DNA of 64,000 nucleotides from Bin107 sp965221655 (GTDB taxonomy: Bacteria; UBA8248). The stretch covers positions 992,001-1,056,000 of the forward strand of contig OZ244906.1 in the NCBI GenBank assembly GCA_965221655.1, given 5' to 3'. This document shows, in pieces, positions 33,141-45,162 of the stretch (position 1 is the first letter of the stretch; the number at the start of each line of letters is the position of its first letter). The notes under the pieces are model-generated. The model worked only from the letters and a program-made list of their open reading frames with translations, had not been told where the DNA came from and did not search any database. A program made the translations under genes and the position numbers.

Positions 33141-34731
33141 TATCGTCGTCAACGCCGAGCCGTTCGAGACGCGCGTCGCCCTGCTCGAAAACGGGGTGGC
33201 GGCGGAGCTCTACATCGAGCGCGAGAGCGGCAAGAGCATCGTAGGCAACATCTACAAGGGCAAGGTGACGAAGGTGCTGCCGGGTATGCAGGCCGCCTTC
33301 GTGGACATCGGCCTCGAGAAGGCGGGTTTTCTCTACGTCAGCGACGTGGACACCATCGATTCCATCGAGAACTACCAAAAGCTCGCCGCCGAGGAAAACG
33401 GAGAGGACGACGACCTCGACTTCGACGGCAACGACTTTGCCGGCGCGGAGGAAAACGAGCACGAAGAGCACCAAAACGGCGGGCCGAAAAAATCCGGCGG
33501 CAAACGCTCCCGGCGGCGCGAGCGCGAGCGCCCCATCGAGGACCTGCTCGAGAACGGCCAGGACGTCATCGTCCAGGTGAGCAAGGAGCCCCTCGGCACC
33601 AAGGGGTCGCGCCTGACGAGCTACATCACCCTGCCCGGCCGCTACGTCGTCTACATGCCCACCATCAGGCAAATCGGCATCAGCAGGCGCATCGAGAACG
33701 AGGGAGAGCGCAAGAGGCTGCGCAAGCTGGTCACCAAAAACCGCCAGCCCGGAGCGGGCTACATCGTGCGCACGGCGAGCGAGGCCATGCCCGCCAACGA
33801 CATCGAGGCGAACGTAAATTTCCTCCACGCCCTGTGGGAGGACATCCTCCTGCACAACGAAAAGGCCGCCGCCCCCTCGCGCATTCACGTGAATCTGAAC
33901 ATTATCCAGCGCACGGTGCGGGATTTGTTCAATTCCACGGTCGACCGCATGCTCATCGACGACAAGGGGCAATACGAGAAGACGCGGGAATTCCTCCAGA
34001 ACTATTACCCCCATCTGGTTCCCAAGCTGCATCACTATGACGGCGAGGAGCCGATATTCGACCACTTCGGTGTCGAGCTCGAGCTCAAGCGCGCCCTCGG
34101 CCAGCGCGTGTGGCTCAGAAACGGCGGCTACATCGTTATCGACCAGACCGAGGCGCTCACCACCGTCGACGTGAACACCGGGCGCTTCGTCGGCAAGCGC
34201 AACCCCGAGGAGACGATTCTGCAGACCAACCTGGAGGCGGTGCGCGAAATCGTCGCGCAGCTGCGGCTGCGCAACCTGGGCGGCATCATCATCGTCGATT
34301 TTATCGACATGGAGCGCGAGAACAACAAGGAGAAGGTGTTCAACGCCTTCAATGAGGAACTCCGCAAGGATCGCTCGCGCACCAACATTTTGAAGATCAG
34401 CGAACTCGGCCTCGTCGAGATGACGCGAAAGCGCGTGCGCGACAGCATCCAGCGCACGCTGTGCGCCCCGTGCCCCTACTGCGACGGGCGCGGCCAGGTG
34501 AAGTCCGCCCTTTCGGTGAGCTACGAGGCCATGCGCGAGGTGCGCCGCATGAGGAGAACGCACAAGGACGCGACGCGCTTTCTCATCAACGTGCACCCCG
34601 AGGTCGTCGACATCCTGCTGGACGAGGAGCGCAGGCACGTGGAGGAGCTCGAGAGGCTGCTCAACATCCAGCTCGTCATCAAGAGCGACGACGAGCTCCA
34701 CCGCGAGGGATTCGAAGTCGTCCCCATATAG
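33130..34731 (+). CDS. rng: Ribonuclease G/E family endoribonuclease
   Basis: 533 aa. The S1 domain at the N-terminus (IVGNIYKGKVTKVLPGMQAAFVDIG ... FLYVSDV) is interrupted at about 80-138 by an acidic then strongly basic insertion (ENGEDDDLDFDGNDF ... KRSRRRERERP). The catalytic domain has the metal aspartates in IDQTEALTTVDVNTGRF and IIIVDFIDM, and the zinc-link cysteines in CAPCPYCDG. The absence of a long C-terminal scaffold makes it RNase G-like rather than RNase E-like. It acts in rRNA maturation and mRNA decay. Translation is probably coupled to the radical SAM gene. Confidence 0.93.
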   Translation: MPSDIVVNAEPFETRVALLENGVAAELYIERESGKSIVGNIYKGKVTKVLPGMQAAFVDIGLEKAGFLYVSDVDTIDSIENYQKLAAEENGEDDDLDFDGNDFAGAEENEHEEHQNGGPKKSGGKRSRRRERERPIEDLLENGQDVIVQVSKEPLGTKGSRLTSYITLPGRYVVYMPTIRQIGISRRIENEGERKRLRKLVTKNRQPGAGYIVRTASEAMPANDIEANVNFLHALWEDILLHNEKAAAPSRIHVNLNIIQRTVRDLFNSTVDRMLIDDKGQYEKTREFLQNYYPHLVPKLHHYDGEEPIFDHFGVELELKRALGQRVWLRNGGYIVIDQTEALTTVDVNTGRFVGKRNPEETILQTNLEAVREIVAQLRLRNLGGIIIVDFIDMERENNKEKVFNAFNEELRKDRSRTNILKISELGLVEMTRKRVRDSIQRTLCAPCPYCDGRGQVKSALSVSYEAMREVRRMRRTHKDATRFLINVHPEVVDILLDEERRHVEELERLLNIQLVIKSDDELHREGFEVVPI

Positions 34732-34860
34732 AGCGCACGCAAACGAACGCCGCATCCGTCTCGCCGCCCGGAAAGTTTTCTCATCACTCGATATCCGCGA
34801 AGATTCATCGGGGCTCGCCCCGGTGTGCGCACGACGCCGCGCGGGAACCTTGCGCGCGTC

Positions 34861-34891
34861 TTGACACGCGCCGCGGACTCCGTGCTATGGA
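34861..34891 (+). promoter_or_regulatory. Possible promoter of dprA
   Basis: A perfect TTGACA (34861-34866) is followed by TATGGA (34886-34891) with a long spacer of 19 nt, 30 nt upstream of dprA. A small GC hairpin (CGGGGC at 34809-34814, GCCCCG at 34817-34822) lies between rng and this promoter. Confidence 0.35.
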
Positions 34892-34921
34892 TGCGGAGGC
34901 AATGAAAGCCGGAGAAACGCC

Positions 34922-36109
34922 ATGCCGAATCCCCTGACGCGCACACCGTTGAGCGAGGCCGACGCCTGGCTCGTCCTGCAAACGCTGCCGGGCATGACGC
35001 CCGAGCGCATGCACCGGCTTACCGAGGCTTTCCCCCATCCCGTCCAGGCGTTCGACGCTCCGCCCGAGGTGTTCGCGCGGCTGTGCGGGCGCAAGGCGCG
35101 CGAGGCCGTCGAGAAGAATGCTCCGCTCGACCTGGCCAAGGCGGTGCGCCGCCAGGCGGCGGAGCTCGGCGTTTGCCCGATCACCCGCGACGCCGATGCA
35201 TACCCCGCACCCTGGCGCGAGATTTTCGCCCCGCCGGGGGCCGTATTCGTCGAGGGCGAAATTCTGCCTGCGGACCACCTTGCCGTCGCCGTCGTCGGGA
35301 TGCGGCGCCCGACCGACTACGGCAGGCGCGTGGCGCGCGAACTCGCAGCCGCCCTCGCCGCGCGGGGAGTTACGGTCGTGAGCGGCATGGCCTACGGCAT
35401 CGACGCAGCGGCACATGAGGCGGCGCTCGAGGCGGGCGGGAGAACCATCGCCATCCTGGGCTGCGGCCTGTCGCGCAACTACCCCGCGGAGCACGCGGAC
35501 CTCAGGCGGCGCATCGCGCAAAGCGGGGCCGTGGCGTCCGAATTCCACTTGGGGGCGCCTCCGCGGAAGGAGAATTTTCCGCGCAGAAACCGCCTCATCA
35601 GCGGGCTGTCGCTGGCGACCGTCGTCGTTGAGGCCGCCCATAGGAGCGGCGCGCTGCTCACCGCTCGCCTGGCCCTGGAGCAAGGCCGCGAGGTGATGGC
35701 CGTGCCCGGCTCCGTCCACACGCAGAAGAGCGCGGGCTGCCACCGCCTCCTCAAAGCCGGGGCGCATCTGGTGGAAAACGCGGACGACGTGCTCGACGCC
35801 CTTCCTGAATACGCCCGAAGTATGCTAGACAATCCAGCGCGGATTCGCGTACGCGCATTACCGCCCGAAAAAAGCGGGGTGAGCCTCCCAGAGTCCCCCG
35901 CACCGGGGGCGTGGGCGCCTCTCGCGCACCTCACGGACGAGGAGAACGACCTTTTGCGTCTGCTCGCAGACGGAGACGACACGATAGAGGGCCTCACGCA
36001 GCGGCAGCGCTTGCCCGCGCAGGAGGTATCCTCCACTCTGTTGCGGCTGGAGCTCGAAGGCCTGGTGCGGCAGACGCATTCGGGCGCATACGAGCGCGTT
36101 TCGCCCTGA
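34922..36109 (+). CDS. dprA: DNA-protecting/processing protein DprA
   Basis: 395 aa. An N-terminal helix-hairpin-helix-like segment (LVLQTLPGMTPERMHRLTEAF) precedes the Rossmann-like DprA core with VVGMRRPTDYGRRVARELA, SGMAYGIDAAAHEAALEAGGRTIAILGCGL and PRRNRLISGLSLATVVVEA. A C-terminal winged-helix DML1-like domain (EENDLLRLLADGDDTIEGL) completes it. It loads RecA on incoming single-stranded DNA during transformation. The order dprA-topA is common in bacteria. Confidence 0.94.
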   Translation: MPNPLTRTPLSEADAWLVLQTLPGMTPERMHRLTEAFPHPVQAFDAPPEVFARLCGRKAREAVEKNAPLDLAKAVRRQAAELGVCPITRDADAYPAPWREIFAPPGAVFVEGEILPADHLAVAVVGMRRPTDYGRRVARELAAALAARGVTVVSGMAYGIDAAAHEAALEAGGRTIAILGCGLSRNYPAEHADLRRRIAQSGAVASEFHLGAPPRKENFPRRNRLISGLSLATVVVEAAHRSGALLTARLALEQGREVMAVPGSVHTQKSAGCHRLLKAGAHLVENADDVLDALPEYARSMLDNPARIRVRALPPEKSGVSLPESPAPGAWAPLAHLTDEENDLLRLLADGDDTIEGLTQRQRLPAQEVSSTLLRLELEGLVRQTHSGAYERVSP

Positions 36110-36254
36110 AAAGCCGATTTTCGGCGATAGGAAACCTCAATTTGCGCGACGAAACCTACCCGGCGGCAGAGCGGCTCCCGCAGTCGCACGGCGACCCTCT
36201 CCCTTATCAAGAACCCTTCCGTCTCTGCGTGCGCGGCACAGCGCGGGGAGACTC

Positions 36255-38830
<2,576 letters not shown>

Positions 38831-38834
<4 letters not shown>

Positions 38835-40165
38835 GCGAGAGACTGCGCATCATAGGAGGCGGGCTTGCGGGCTGCGAGGCCGCGTGGCAGGCGGCCAGGC
38901 GGGGCGTGGAGGTGGACCTCTACGAAATGCGCCCCCGCGTGAAGACCCCCGCCCACGAAACCTCGGAACTCGCGGAACTGGTGTGTTCCAACTCGTTCCG
39001 CTCGAACGCGGCGGAAAACGCATCCGGCCTGCTCAAAGAGGAGATGCGCAACCTCGACTCCATCGTCTTGCGCTGTGCGGACGCAACGCGCGTACCCGCA
39101 GGGGTAGCGCTGGCGGTGGACAGGAGGGCCTTCAGCGCGGCGATCACCCAGGCGATAGAGGCCGAGCCGCGCATCGCCGTGCACCGAGAGGAAGTGCGCG
39201 ACCTCGACGAGGGCGCAACCACCATCGTCGCCACCGGGCCGCTCACGAGCGACGCGCTTTCCGCCGAAATCGCCCGGCTCACGCAAGGCAAGTACCTCTA
39301 TTTTTACGACGCCATTTCGCCGATTCTCCACGCCGACAGCATCGACACCTCACGGGCATTCATGGGGTCGCGCTACGGCAAGGGGACGGAAGAAGACGGC
39401 GAGGGCGACTACCTCAACATCGGGCTGAACGAGACGCAATACTACGGCTTCGTCGAGAGCCTCCTGGCGGGCGAGAAAATTCCCCTGCGCGATTTCGAGC
39501 GCGCAATCTACTTCGAGGGCTGCCTGCCCATCGAGGAGATGGCCGCCCGCGGCAAGGACACCCTGGCCTTCGGCCCCATGAAGCCCGTGGGGCTGGAACA
39601 CCCCGAAACGGGCGAGACCTACACGGCGGTTGCCCAACTCAGGCGCGAGGATCTCAGTGGGGATTACTTCTCGATGGTGGGCTTTCAGACCCGCCTGCGC
39701 TACCCCGAGCAAAAGCGCATCTTCTCGACGCTGCCCGCTCTCGAAAGCGCACGCTTTCTGCGCTACGGAAGCCTGCACCGCAACACCTACGTCAACGCGC
39801 CGCGCCTCATGCGGGTGACCCTGCAACTCAAGCGCCACCCCCGCATCTTCCTCGCGGGACAGCTGACGGGCGTCGAGGGCTACCTCGAATCGGCGGCCAT
39901 CGGCCTGCTGGCGGGGGTCAACGCCGCCGCCGCCATCGGGGGCGAGCCGATTCTCCCCCCGCCCGCGACGACTGCTCTGGGCGCGCTCAACCGCTACATC
40001 ATCGATGCGAACCCCAGGAACTTCCAGCCCATGAACATCAACTTCGGCCTCTTTCCGCCCCTGGAAAAGCGGGTGCCCAGAAAACACCGCAGGACGCACA
40101 TCGCCAAGCGCGCCGCCGGAGACTTCGAGCAGTGGCGAAACACGCTCACCGCACCAACAGCCTGA
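38831..40165 (+). CDS. trmFO: tRNA m5U54 methyltransferase, folate/FAD-dependent (TrmFO)
   Basis: 444 aa. The FAD motif is LRIIGGGLAGCEAAWQAA at the N-terminus, ELVCSNSFRSN carries a conserved cysteine, and GQLTGVEGYLESAAIGLLAG near the C-terminus is a family hallmark. TrmFO methylates U54 of tRNA using methylenetetrahydrofolate. The start overlaps the topA stop by 4 nt; the order topA-trmFO-xerC-hslV-hslU is that of Bacillus and of many deltaproteobacteria. Confidence 0.95.
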
Positions 40166-41094
40166 GCGAAGCGAGGAGGTTGTTCGAGACGCACCTGCGC
40201 GACGAGCGCGACTGCTCCGCGCACACGGTGCGCGCCTACGCGACCGACCTCAAGCGTTTCGAGGAATTCCTCACCGACTGGGCGCAAAGGCCCGTTCCGC
40301 TCGATGAAATCGACGCCGTGGCCGTGCGGGCTTATCTCGGCTTTCTCTACCGCAAGAGCGCCTCGGCGACGACCGTGAACAGACATCTCTCGAGCATACG
40401 CAGCCTGTTTCGCTTCCTGCGCCAGGAGGGCTGCCCCGTGGGCGACCCGGCGGGCGATGCGCCCTCGCCGAAGGCGAAGCGGCAACTGCCGACTTTTCTC
40501 CCCGTGGACGACGCCGTCCGCCTCATGGAGATGCCCGACGTCTCGACGCCCGAGGGGGTGCGCGACAAGGCGATTTTCGAGATCCTCTACGGCTCGGGGC
40601 TCAGGGTGAGCGAACTCACGGGCCTCAACCACGCCGACGTCGACCTCGCAGAGCGGCTCGTGCGCGTGCGCGGCAAGGGGCGCAAGGAGCGCATCGTCCC
40701 CATCACGAAACAAGCGGCCGGGGCCGTGCGCGCCCACGTGGCGCAAACGCCTTCCGCCCCAAGCGACGAGGAGGGTGAAACGCCTCTTTTCGTCAACAAG
40801 CGCAAGAGGAGAATTTCCCCCGCCTTCGTGCGCTCGATCTTCCGGAGGTATGAAATAAAGGGCGGCTTCGGCTATCATTTCACCCCGCACGCCCTGCGCC
40901 ACACGGCGGCAACGCACCTGCTCGAGAGCCAGGAAGCGGACTTGCGCTCGATACAGGAGCTGCTCGGACACGCGAGCCTCTCCACGACGCAGCGGTACAC
41001 GCAGGTAGATTTCTCGCACCTGCGCGCCGTGTATGACGACGCGCACCCCAGGGCAAAAACACGACCGAGGACGAACGATGACGACGCCCGGTGA
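40132..41094 (+). CDS. xerC: Tyrosine recombinase XerC
   Basis: 320 aa from a GTG at 40132 (GGAG ten bases upstream). This is the only usable start before the conserved SEARRLFETHLRDERDCSAHTVRAY, and it makes the gene overlap trmFO by 34 nt. The core-binding domain is followed by the catalytic residues: R in GSGLRVSELTG (near 158), K in RGKGRKERIVP, HxxR in PHALRHTAATHLL, H in LLGHASLSTTQ, and Y in RYTQV. It resolves chromosome dimers at dif. Position within a housekeeping operon distinguishes it from an integrase. Confidence 0.9.
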   Translation: MAKHAHRTNSLSEARRLFETHLRDERDCSAHTVRAYATDLKRFEEFLTDWAQRPVPLDEIDAVAVRAYLGFLYRKSASATTVNRHLSSIRSLFRFLRQEGCPVGDPAGDAPSPKAKRQLPTFLPVDDAVRLMEMPDVSTPEGVRDKAIFEILYGSGLRVSELTGLNHADVDLAERLVRVRGKGRKERIVPITKQAAGAVRAHVAQTPSAPSDEEGETPLFVNKRKRRISPAFVRSIFRRYEIKGGFGYHFTPHALRHTAATHLLESQEADLRSIQELLGHASLSTTQRYTQVDFSHLRAVYDDAHPRAKTRPRTNDDDAR

Positions 41095-41626
41095 CATCAT
41101 CCGCTCCACCACCATACTCGCGCTGCGCTACAGGGGCCAAACGGCCCTGGGCGGGGACGGCCAGGTGACGATGGGCCAGGCAGCGGTAAAACACGGAGCG
41201 GTGAAGGTGCGCAGGTTGAGCGACGGCAAAGTACTCGCGGGCTTCGCGGGCTCGGCTTCGGACGCCATTGCGCTGTTCGAGCGCTTCGAGGGAAAGCTCG
41301 AGGAATACCGCGGCAACCTCGCACGCGCCGCCGTGGAAATGGGCAAGGACTGGCGCACGGACAGGGTGCTCCGCCGTCTGGAAGCCCTCCTCGCCGTGGC
41401 GGACGCGAACACCTCGCTCATTCTCTCGGGCACGGGCGACATCATCGAGCCTGACGACGGAGTGCTCGGCATCGGCAGCGGGGGGCCAATGGCAACCGCC
41501 GCCGCCCGGGGAATGCTCGCCCTCGCGCCCGACATGGAGGCGGGCGAGATTGTGCGGCGCGCACTCGAAATCGCGGCGGACATTTGCGTCTACACCAACA
41601 AGAACATCTCCGTGGAGACGCTGTGA
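41078..41626 (+). CDS. hslV: ATP-dependent protease peptidase subunit HslV
   Basis: 182 aa from the ATG at 41078 with GAGGA upstream. The threonine protease N-terminus is T11 in STTILALRYRGQTALGGDGQVTMG, so a 10-residue propeptide (MTTPGDIIRS) must be removed to expose it; E. coli HslV loses only its methionine. GSGGPMATAAARGML is typical. It overlaps the end of xerC by 17 nt and shares TGATG with hslU. Confidence 0.94.
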   Translation: MTTPGDIIRSTTILALRYRGQTALGGDGQVTMGQAAVKHGAVKVRRLSDGKVLAGFAGSASDAIALFERFEGKLEEYRGNLARAAVEMGKDWRTDRVLRRLEALLAVADANTSLILSGTGDIIEPDDGVLGIGSGGPMATAAARGMLALAPDMEAGEIVRRALEIAADICVYTNKNISVETL

Positions 41627-42984
41627 TGGAAAACCTCACGCCCGCGCGCATCGTCGAGGAACTCGACCGCTACGTCATCGGCCAGAACGACGCCAAGCGC
41701 GCCGTGGCGATTGCGCTCCGCAACCGCTGGCGCAGACAGCAGCTGCCCCCCGAGATGGCCGAGGACGTGGCGCCCAAGAACATCATCATGATGGGGCCCA
41801 CCGGAGTCGGCAAGACCGAAATCGCAAGGCGCCTCGCCAGACTCGCGAAAAGCCCCTTCATCAAGGTGGAGGCCAGCAAGTTCACCGAAGTGGGCTACGT
41901 GGGCCGCGACGTGGAGAGCATGATTCGCGACCTGGTGGAACTCGCGCGCAACATGGTGCAGGAAGAACAGCGCGAGATGAACAAGAACAAGGCACAGAAA
42001 CTGGCCGAGGAGCGTCTGCTCGACCTCCTCCTCCCCCACCCCCCCGGTTTCGGGGCGATGGACGAGCGCGGAGAGTCCACGGACCCTCTCGGCGAGCAAA
42101 GCTACCAGCGCACGCGGGAGAAATTCCGCACCCTGCTCATCGAGGGCAAGCTCGACGACCGGGAGGTGGAGATAGAGGTAGCCGACCGGGGGCCGGAAAT
42201 CCACTTCATGGGCGGGAGCGACCTGGAGCAGATGGGCATCAACATGAAGGAGATTATGAGCAACTTCATGCCCCAGGGCGCGCGAACCAGACGCCTCAAG
42301 GTGCCCGAAGCCTTCGCCCTCCTCGCCCAGGAGGAGGCAGACAAGCTCATCGACCCCGACAGCTTAAACGCCGAGGCCATCGAGCGCACCGAGCAGTCGG
42401 GCATCGTGTTCCTCGACGAGATCGACAAGGTCGCCTCTCAGAACAACGGGAGGGGCGGCCCCGACGTTTCGCGCGAGGGCGTGCAGCGCGATTTGCTCCC
42501 CATCGTGGAGGGCTCCACCGTCCAGACCAAGCACGGCCCCGTGAAGACGGACCACATTCTCTTCATCGCGGCGGGGGCGTTCCACATCGCCAAGCCCTCC
42601 GACCTCCTGCCGGAGCTGCAGGGCCGCTTTCCCATCCGCGTGGAGCTCGGTTCTCTGGATCGGGACGATTTTATCCGCATCCTCCAGGAGCCCGAAAACG
42701 CCCTGGTGCGCCAATACCCCGCCCTGCTGGCGACCGAGGGCGTGAACATCGCCTTTGAGGAGGACGCCATCTGCGAGGTGGCCGACTTCGCCTGCCGCAT
42801 CAACGAGCAGACCGAGAACATCGGCGCAAGGAGGCTCCACACCATCATGGAGCGGCTGCTCGAGGAAATTTCCTTCCGCGCCCCCGAGATGGTGGGCGAG
42901 AGCGTGCGCATCGACGCCGCTTACGTGCGCGAACGCCTGAGCGACATCGTCGAAGACCTGGACTTGAGCCGCTACATCCTGTAA
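41626..42984 (+). CDS. hslU: ATP-dependent protease ATPase subunit HslU
   Basis: 452 aa AAA+ ATPase. LTPARIVEELDRYVIGQNDAKRAVAIALRNRWRR is the HslU start, Walker A is GPTGVGKTE, Walker B is VFLDEIDKVA, and the C-terminus ends EDLDLSRYIL, the segment that activates HslV. The I domain lies between about 110 and 230 (residues following VELARNMVQEEQ). It unfolds substrates for HslV. It ends the topA-trmFO-xerC-hslVU operon before a terminator. Confidence 0.96.
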   Translation: MENLTPARIVEELDRYVIGQNDAKRAVAIALRNRWRRQQLPPEMAEDVAPKNIIMMGPTGVGKTEIARRLARLAKSPFIKVEASKFTEVGYVGRDVESMIRDLVELARNMVQEEQREMNKNKAQKLAEERLLDLLLPHPPGFGAMDERGESTDPLGEQSYQRTREKFRTLLIEGKLDDREVEIEVADRGPEIHFMGGSDLEQMGINMKEIMSNFMPQGARTRRLKVPEAFALLAQEEADKLIDPDSLNAEAIERTEQSGIVFLDEIDKVASQNNGRGGPDVSREGVQRDLLPIVEGSTVQTKHGPVKTDHILFIAAGAFHIAKPSDLLPELQGRFPIRVELGSLDRDDFIRILQEPENALVRQYPALLATEGVNIAFEEDAICEVADFACRINEQTENIGARRLHTIMERLLEEISFRAPEMVGESVRIDAAYVRERLSDIVEDLDLSRYIL

Positions 42985-42993
42985 ACCTTCCGC

Positions 42994-43033
42994 CCTCCCC
43001 TTGGCCTCGGGGTCGGGGGAGGTGTATATTTTT
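42994..43033 (+). terminator. Intrinsic terminator after hslU
   Basis: CCTCCCC (42994-43000) pairs with GGGGAGG (43016-43022), followed by TGTATATTTTT. It ends the topA-hslU unit. The same stretch could serve as promoter for argB, since TTGGCC and TATATT lie 18 nt apart. Confidence 0.6.
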
Positions 43034-43079
43034 CGCCTTGTGCGAGAAAGACCCCCGTTTCTTTTGTGAAAGCCAGAGG

Positions 43080-43955
43080 ATGGAAGCGAAAGACAGGGCG
43101 GCGACCTTGGTCGAGGCACTGCCCTACATTCAACAGTTCGCGGGCAAGACCATCGTCGTCAAATACGGCGGGGCAGCCCAGGTGCGCGCCGACCTCCACG
43201 CCCCTTTCGCCCAGGACGTGGTGCTGCTCAAGTACGTGGGCATCAACGTGGTCGTCGTCCACGGCGGCGGCCCGCAAATCGGCGAGACTCTCAAGAAAAT
43301 CGGCAAGACCAGCGAATTTATCGAAGGTCTGCGGGTGACGGACGAGGAGACCGTGGGCATCGTCGAGATGGTGCTTTCCGGTTCGACGAACAAGGGCATC
43401 GTCCGCCTCGTCAACCGCCACGGGGGCAACGCCGTGGGCCTTTCGGGTTCGGACGCGGGCCTTACGCGCGCGAAAAAACTCACCATGAGCCGAAAAGGAC
43501 CCGGCGGCGAGGACGTGGAATACGACCTGGGGCGCGTGGGCGAGGTGCTGGCCATCCAGCCCGACATCATCCATCACCTCACGGCGGGAGGGTTCATTCC
43601 CGTCATCGCACCGCTGGGCGTGGGGGACGACGGCAACGTCTACAACATCAACGCGGATTCCGCGGCGGGGGCCATAGCGGGTGCTCTCCACGCGGAAAAA
43701 TTCATCCTGCTGACCGACGTGCCCGGCATTCTGGACGCAGAGGGGAGCCTCCTGAGCACCGTGCGGCGCGAGGAGGTGGAGGCGCTCAAAGGCGAGAACA
43801 TCATCACCGGCGGCATGATTCCCAAGGTGGACGCCTGCCTGCACGCGCTTTCTTCAGGCGTCTCAAAAACACACATCGTGGACGGCGGAACGCCGCACGC
43901 GGTTTTGCTCGAAGTCTTCACGAAAGAAGGCGTGGGCACGCAAATCGTCAGATAG
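43080..43955 (+). CDS. argB: Acetylglutamate kinase
   Basis: 291 aa from the ATG at 43080; an in-frame TTG at 43038 is less likely. Amino-acid kinase motifs are complete: KTIVVKYGGAAQV, VVVVHGGGPQIGETLKKIG, NKGIVRLVNRHGGNAVGLSGSDAGL, NINADSAAGAIAGALHAEKFILLTDVPGI and NIITGGMIPKVDACLHAL. It carries out the second step of arginine synthesis. The long form with an N-terminal helix (AATLVEALPYIQQF) resembles the arginine-inhibited hexameric class, so feedback control is plausible. argD follows after 13 nt. Confidence 0.95.
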   Translation: MEAKDRAATLVEALPYIQQFAGKTIVVKYGGAAQVRADLHAPFAQDVVLLKYVGINVVVVHGGGPQIGETLKKIGKTSEFIEGLRVTDEETVGIVEMVLSGSTNKGIVRLVNRHGGNAVGLSGSDAGLTRAKKLTMSRKGPGGEDVEYDLGRVGEVLAIQPDIIHHLTAGGFIPVIAPLGVGDDGNVYNINADSAAGAIAGALHAEKFILLTDVPGILDAEGSLLSTVRREEVEALKGENIITGGMIPKVDACLHALSSGVSKTHIVDGGTPHAVLLEVFTKEGVGTQIVR

Positions 43956-43968
43956 CGCGAGGAAAGAC

Positions 43969-45162
43969 ATGGACAACGCAACGCTCATATCCGACGCCGA
44001 ACGACACGTCGCCCCCACCTACGGACGCTACCCCATCGCGCTCGTGCGGGGCGAGGGCTGCCGCGTCTGGGACGCGGACGGAAAAGAATATCTCGACTTC
44101 GTGTCCGGGCTGGCCGTGTGCAACCTGGGACATTGTCACCCGGAGGTCGTGGCCGCGCTCAGGGAGCAGGCGGGCAAGCTGATCCACGTCTCGAACCTCT
44201 ACCACATCGAGCCCCAGATCGCGCTCGCGAAAAAACTGAGCGCCCTCTCCTTCGGCGAGAAGACGTTTTTCTGCAACAGCGGCACCGAGGCCGTGGAAGC
44301 CGCCCTCAAGCTGGCGCGCAAGTATTCCTACAAAAAATACGGCGCGGGCCGCCACGAAGTCCTCACCTTCGACATGAGCTTCCACGGGCGCACCATGGCC
44401 TCTCTCACCGCCACGGGCCAGACGAAGTTTCACGGGGCGTTCAAGCCCCTGCTGCCCGGTTTCCGCTACATCTCTTTCGGGGACCTTGAGGCCGTGGCGG
44501 GTGCGGTGTCGGAGGAGACCTGCGCCATCATGGTCGAGCCCATTCAGGGAGAAGGCGGCGTGAACATCCCGCCCGCGGGCTATCTGCGGGGTTTGCGCGA
44601 GATATGCGACGCGAACGACCTGCTCCTGCTCTTCGACGAGGTACAGGTCGGCCTCGGGCGAACCGGCAAGCTCTGGGCATACGAGCACGAAGGCGTTGCC
44701 CCCGACGCCATGAGCCTGGCGAAGGCCCTGGCGGGGGGCACGGCCATCGGTGCGCTCGTGGCCTCGGAGAAGGCGATGGCGTTCGAGCCCGGCGACCACG
44801 CGGCGACGTTCGGGGGCAACCCCCTGGCCACGGCGGCGGGGTGTGCCGCGGTGGACGCCATCACCGCACCGGGCTTCCTCGAACACGTCGAGGAGATGGG
44901 CGCGTACGCCGTGGAGTGCCTCCAAAACCTCGCCGCACGCCACTCCATCGTTAAAGAAGTGCGGGGTAAGGGCCTCATCATCGGCTGCGAGTTGGACGTG
45001 GACGCCACCTCCATCGTCCCCCGGGGGCTGGAGGCGGGGTTCCTCCTGAACGTGGCCGTCCAGAAGGTGGTGCGCCTCATACCGCCCCTCGTCGTCGAAA
45101 AAGAGATGATCGACCGCCTCATGACCTTCCTGGACGACGCCTTTGGGGATTTGGCGAAGTGA
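43969..45162 (+). CDS. argD: Acetylornithine aminotransferase
   Basis: 397 aa, start at 43969 behind GAGGAAAG. It is a class III aminotransferase with CNSGTEAVEAALKLARKYS, TFDMSFHGRTMASLTATGQ, LLFDEVQVGLGRTGKLWAYEH and the Schiff-base lysine in SLAKALAGGTAIGALV. It converts N-acetylglutamate semialdehyde to N-acetylornithine. Position between argB and argF supports ArgD over ornithine or GABA aminotransferases. It overlaps argF by 4 nt (GTGA). Confidence 0.94.
   Translation: MDNATLISDAERHVAPTYGRYPIALVRGEGCRVWDADGKEYLDFVSGLAVCNLGHCHPEVVAALREQAGKLIHVSNLYHIEPQIALAKKLSALSFGEKTFFCNSGTEAVEAALKLARKYSYKKYGAGRHEVLTFDMSFHGRTMASLTATGQTKFHGAFKPLLPGFRYISFGDLEAVAGAVSEETCAIMVEPIQGEGGVNIPPAGYLRGLREICDANDLLLLFDEVQVGLGRTGKLWAYEHEGVAPDAMSLAKALAGGTAIGALVASEKAMAFEPGDHAATFGGNPLATAAGCAAVDAITAPGFLEHVEEMGAYAVECLQNLAARHSIVKEVRGKGLIIGCELDVDATSIVPRGLEAGFLLNVAVQKVVRLIPPLVVEKEMIDRLMTFLDDAFGDLAK

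Noticed and set aside
34809..34822. CGGGGC-TC-GCCCCG as terminator of rng
   Set aside because: The loop is only 2 nt (4 nt if the inner pair opens) and no T tract follows; kept only as a remark under dprA.
34887..34937. Short frame MDAEAMKAGETPCRIP overlapping the start of dprA as a leader peptide
   Set aside because: No attenuator-like structure or run of regulatory codons, and the frame begins within the promoter.
40132..41094. Tyrosine recombinase as integrase of a mobile element
   Set aside because: It sits in the conserved topA-trmFO-xerC-hslVU operon with backbone composition, as expected of XerC.
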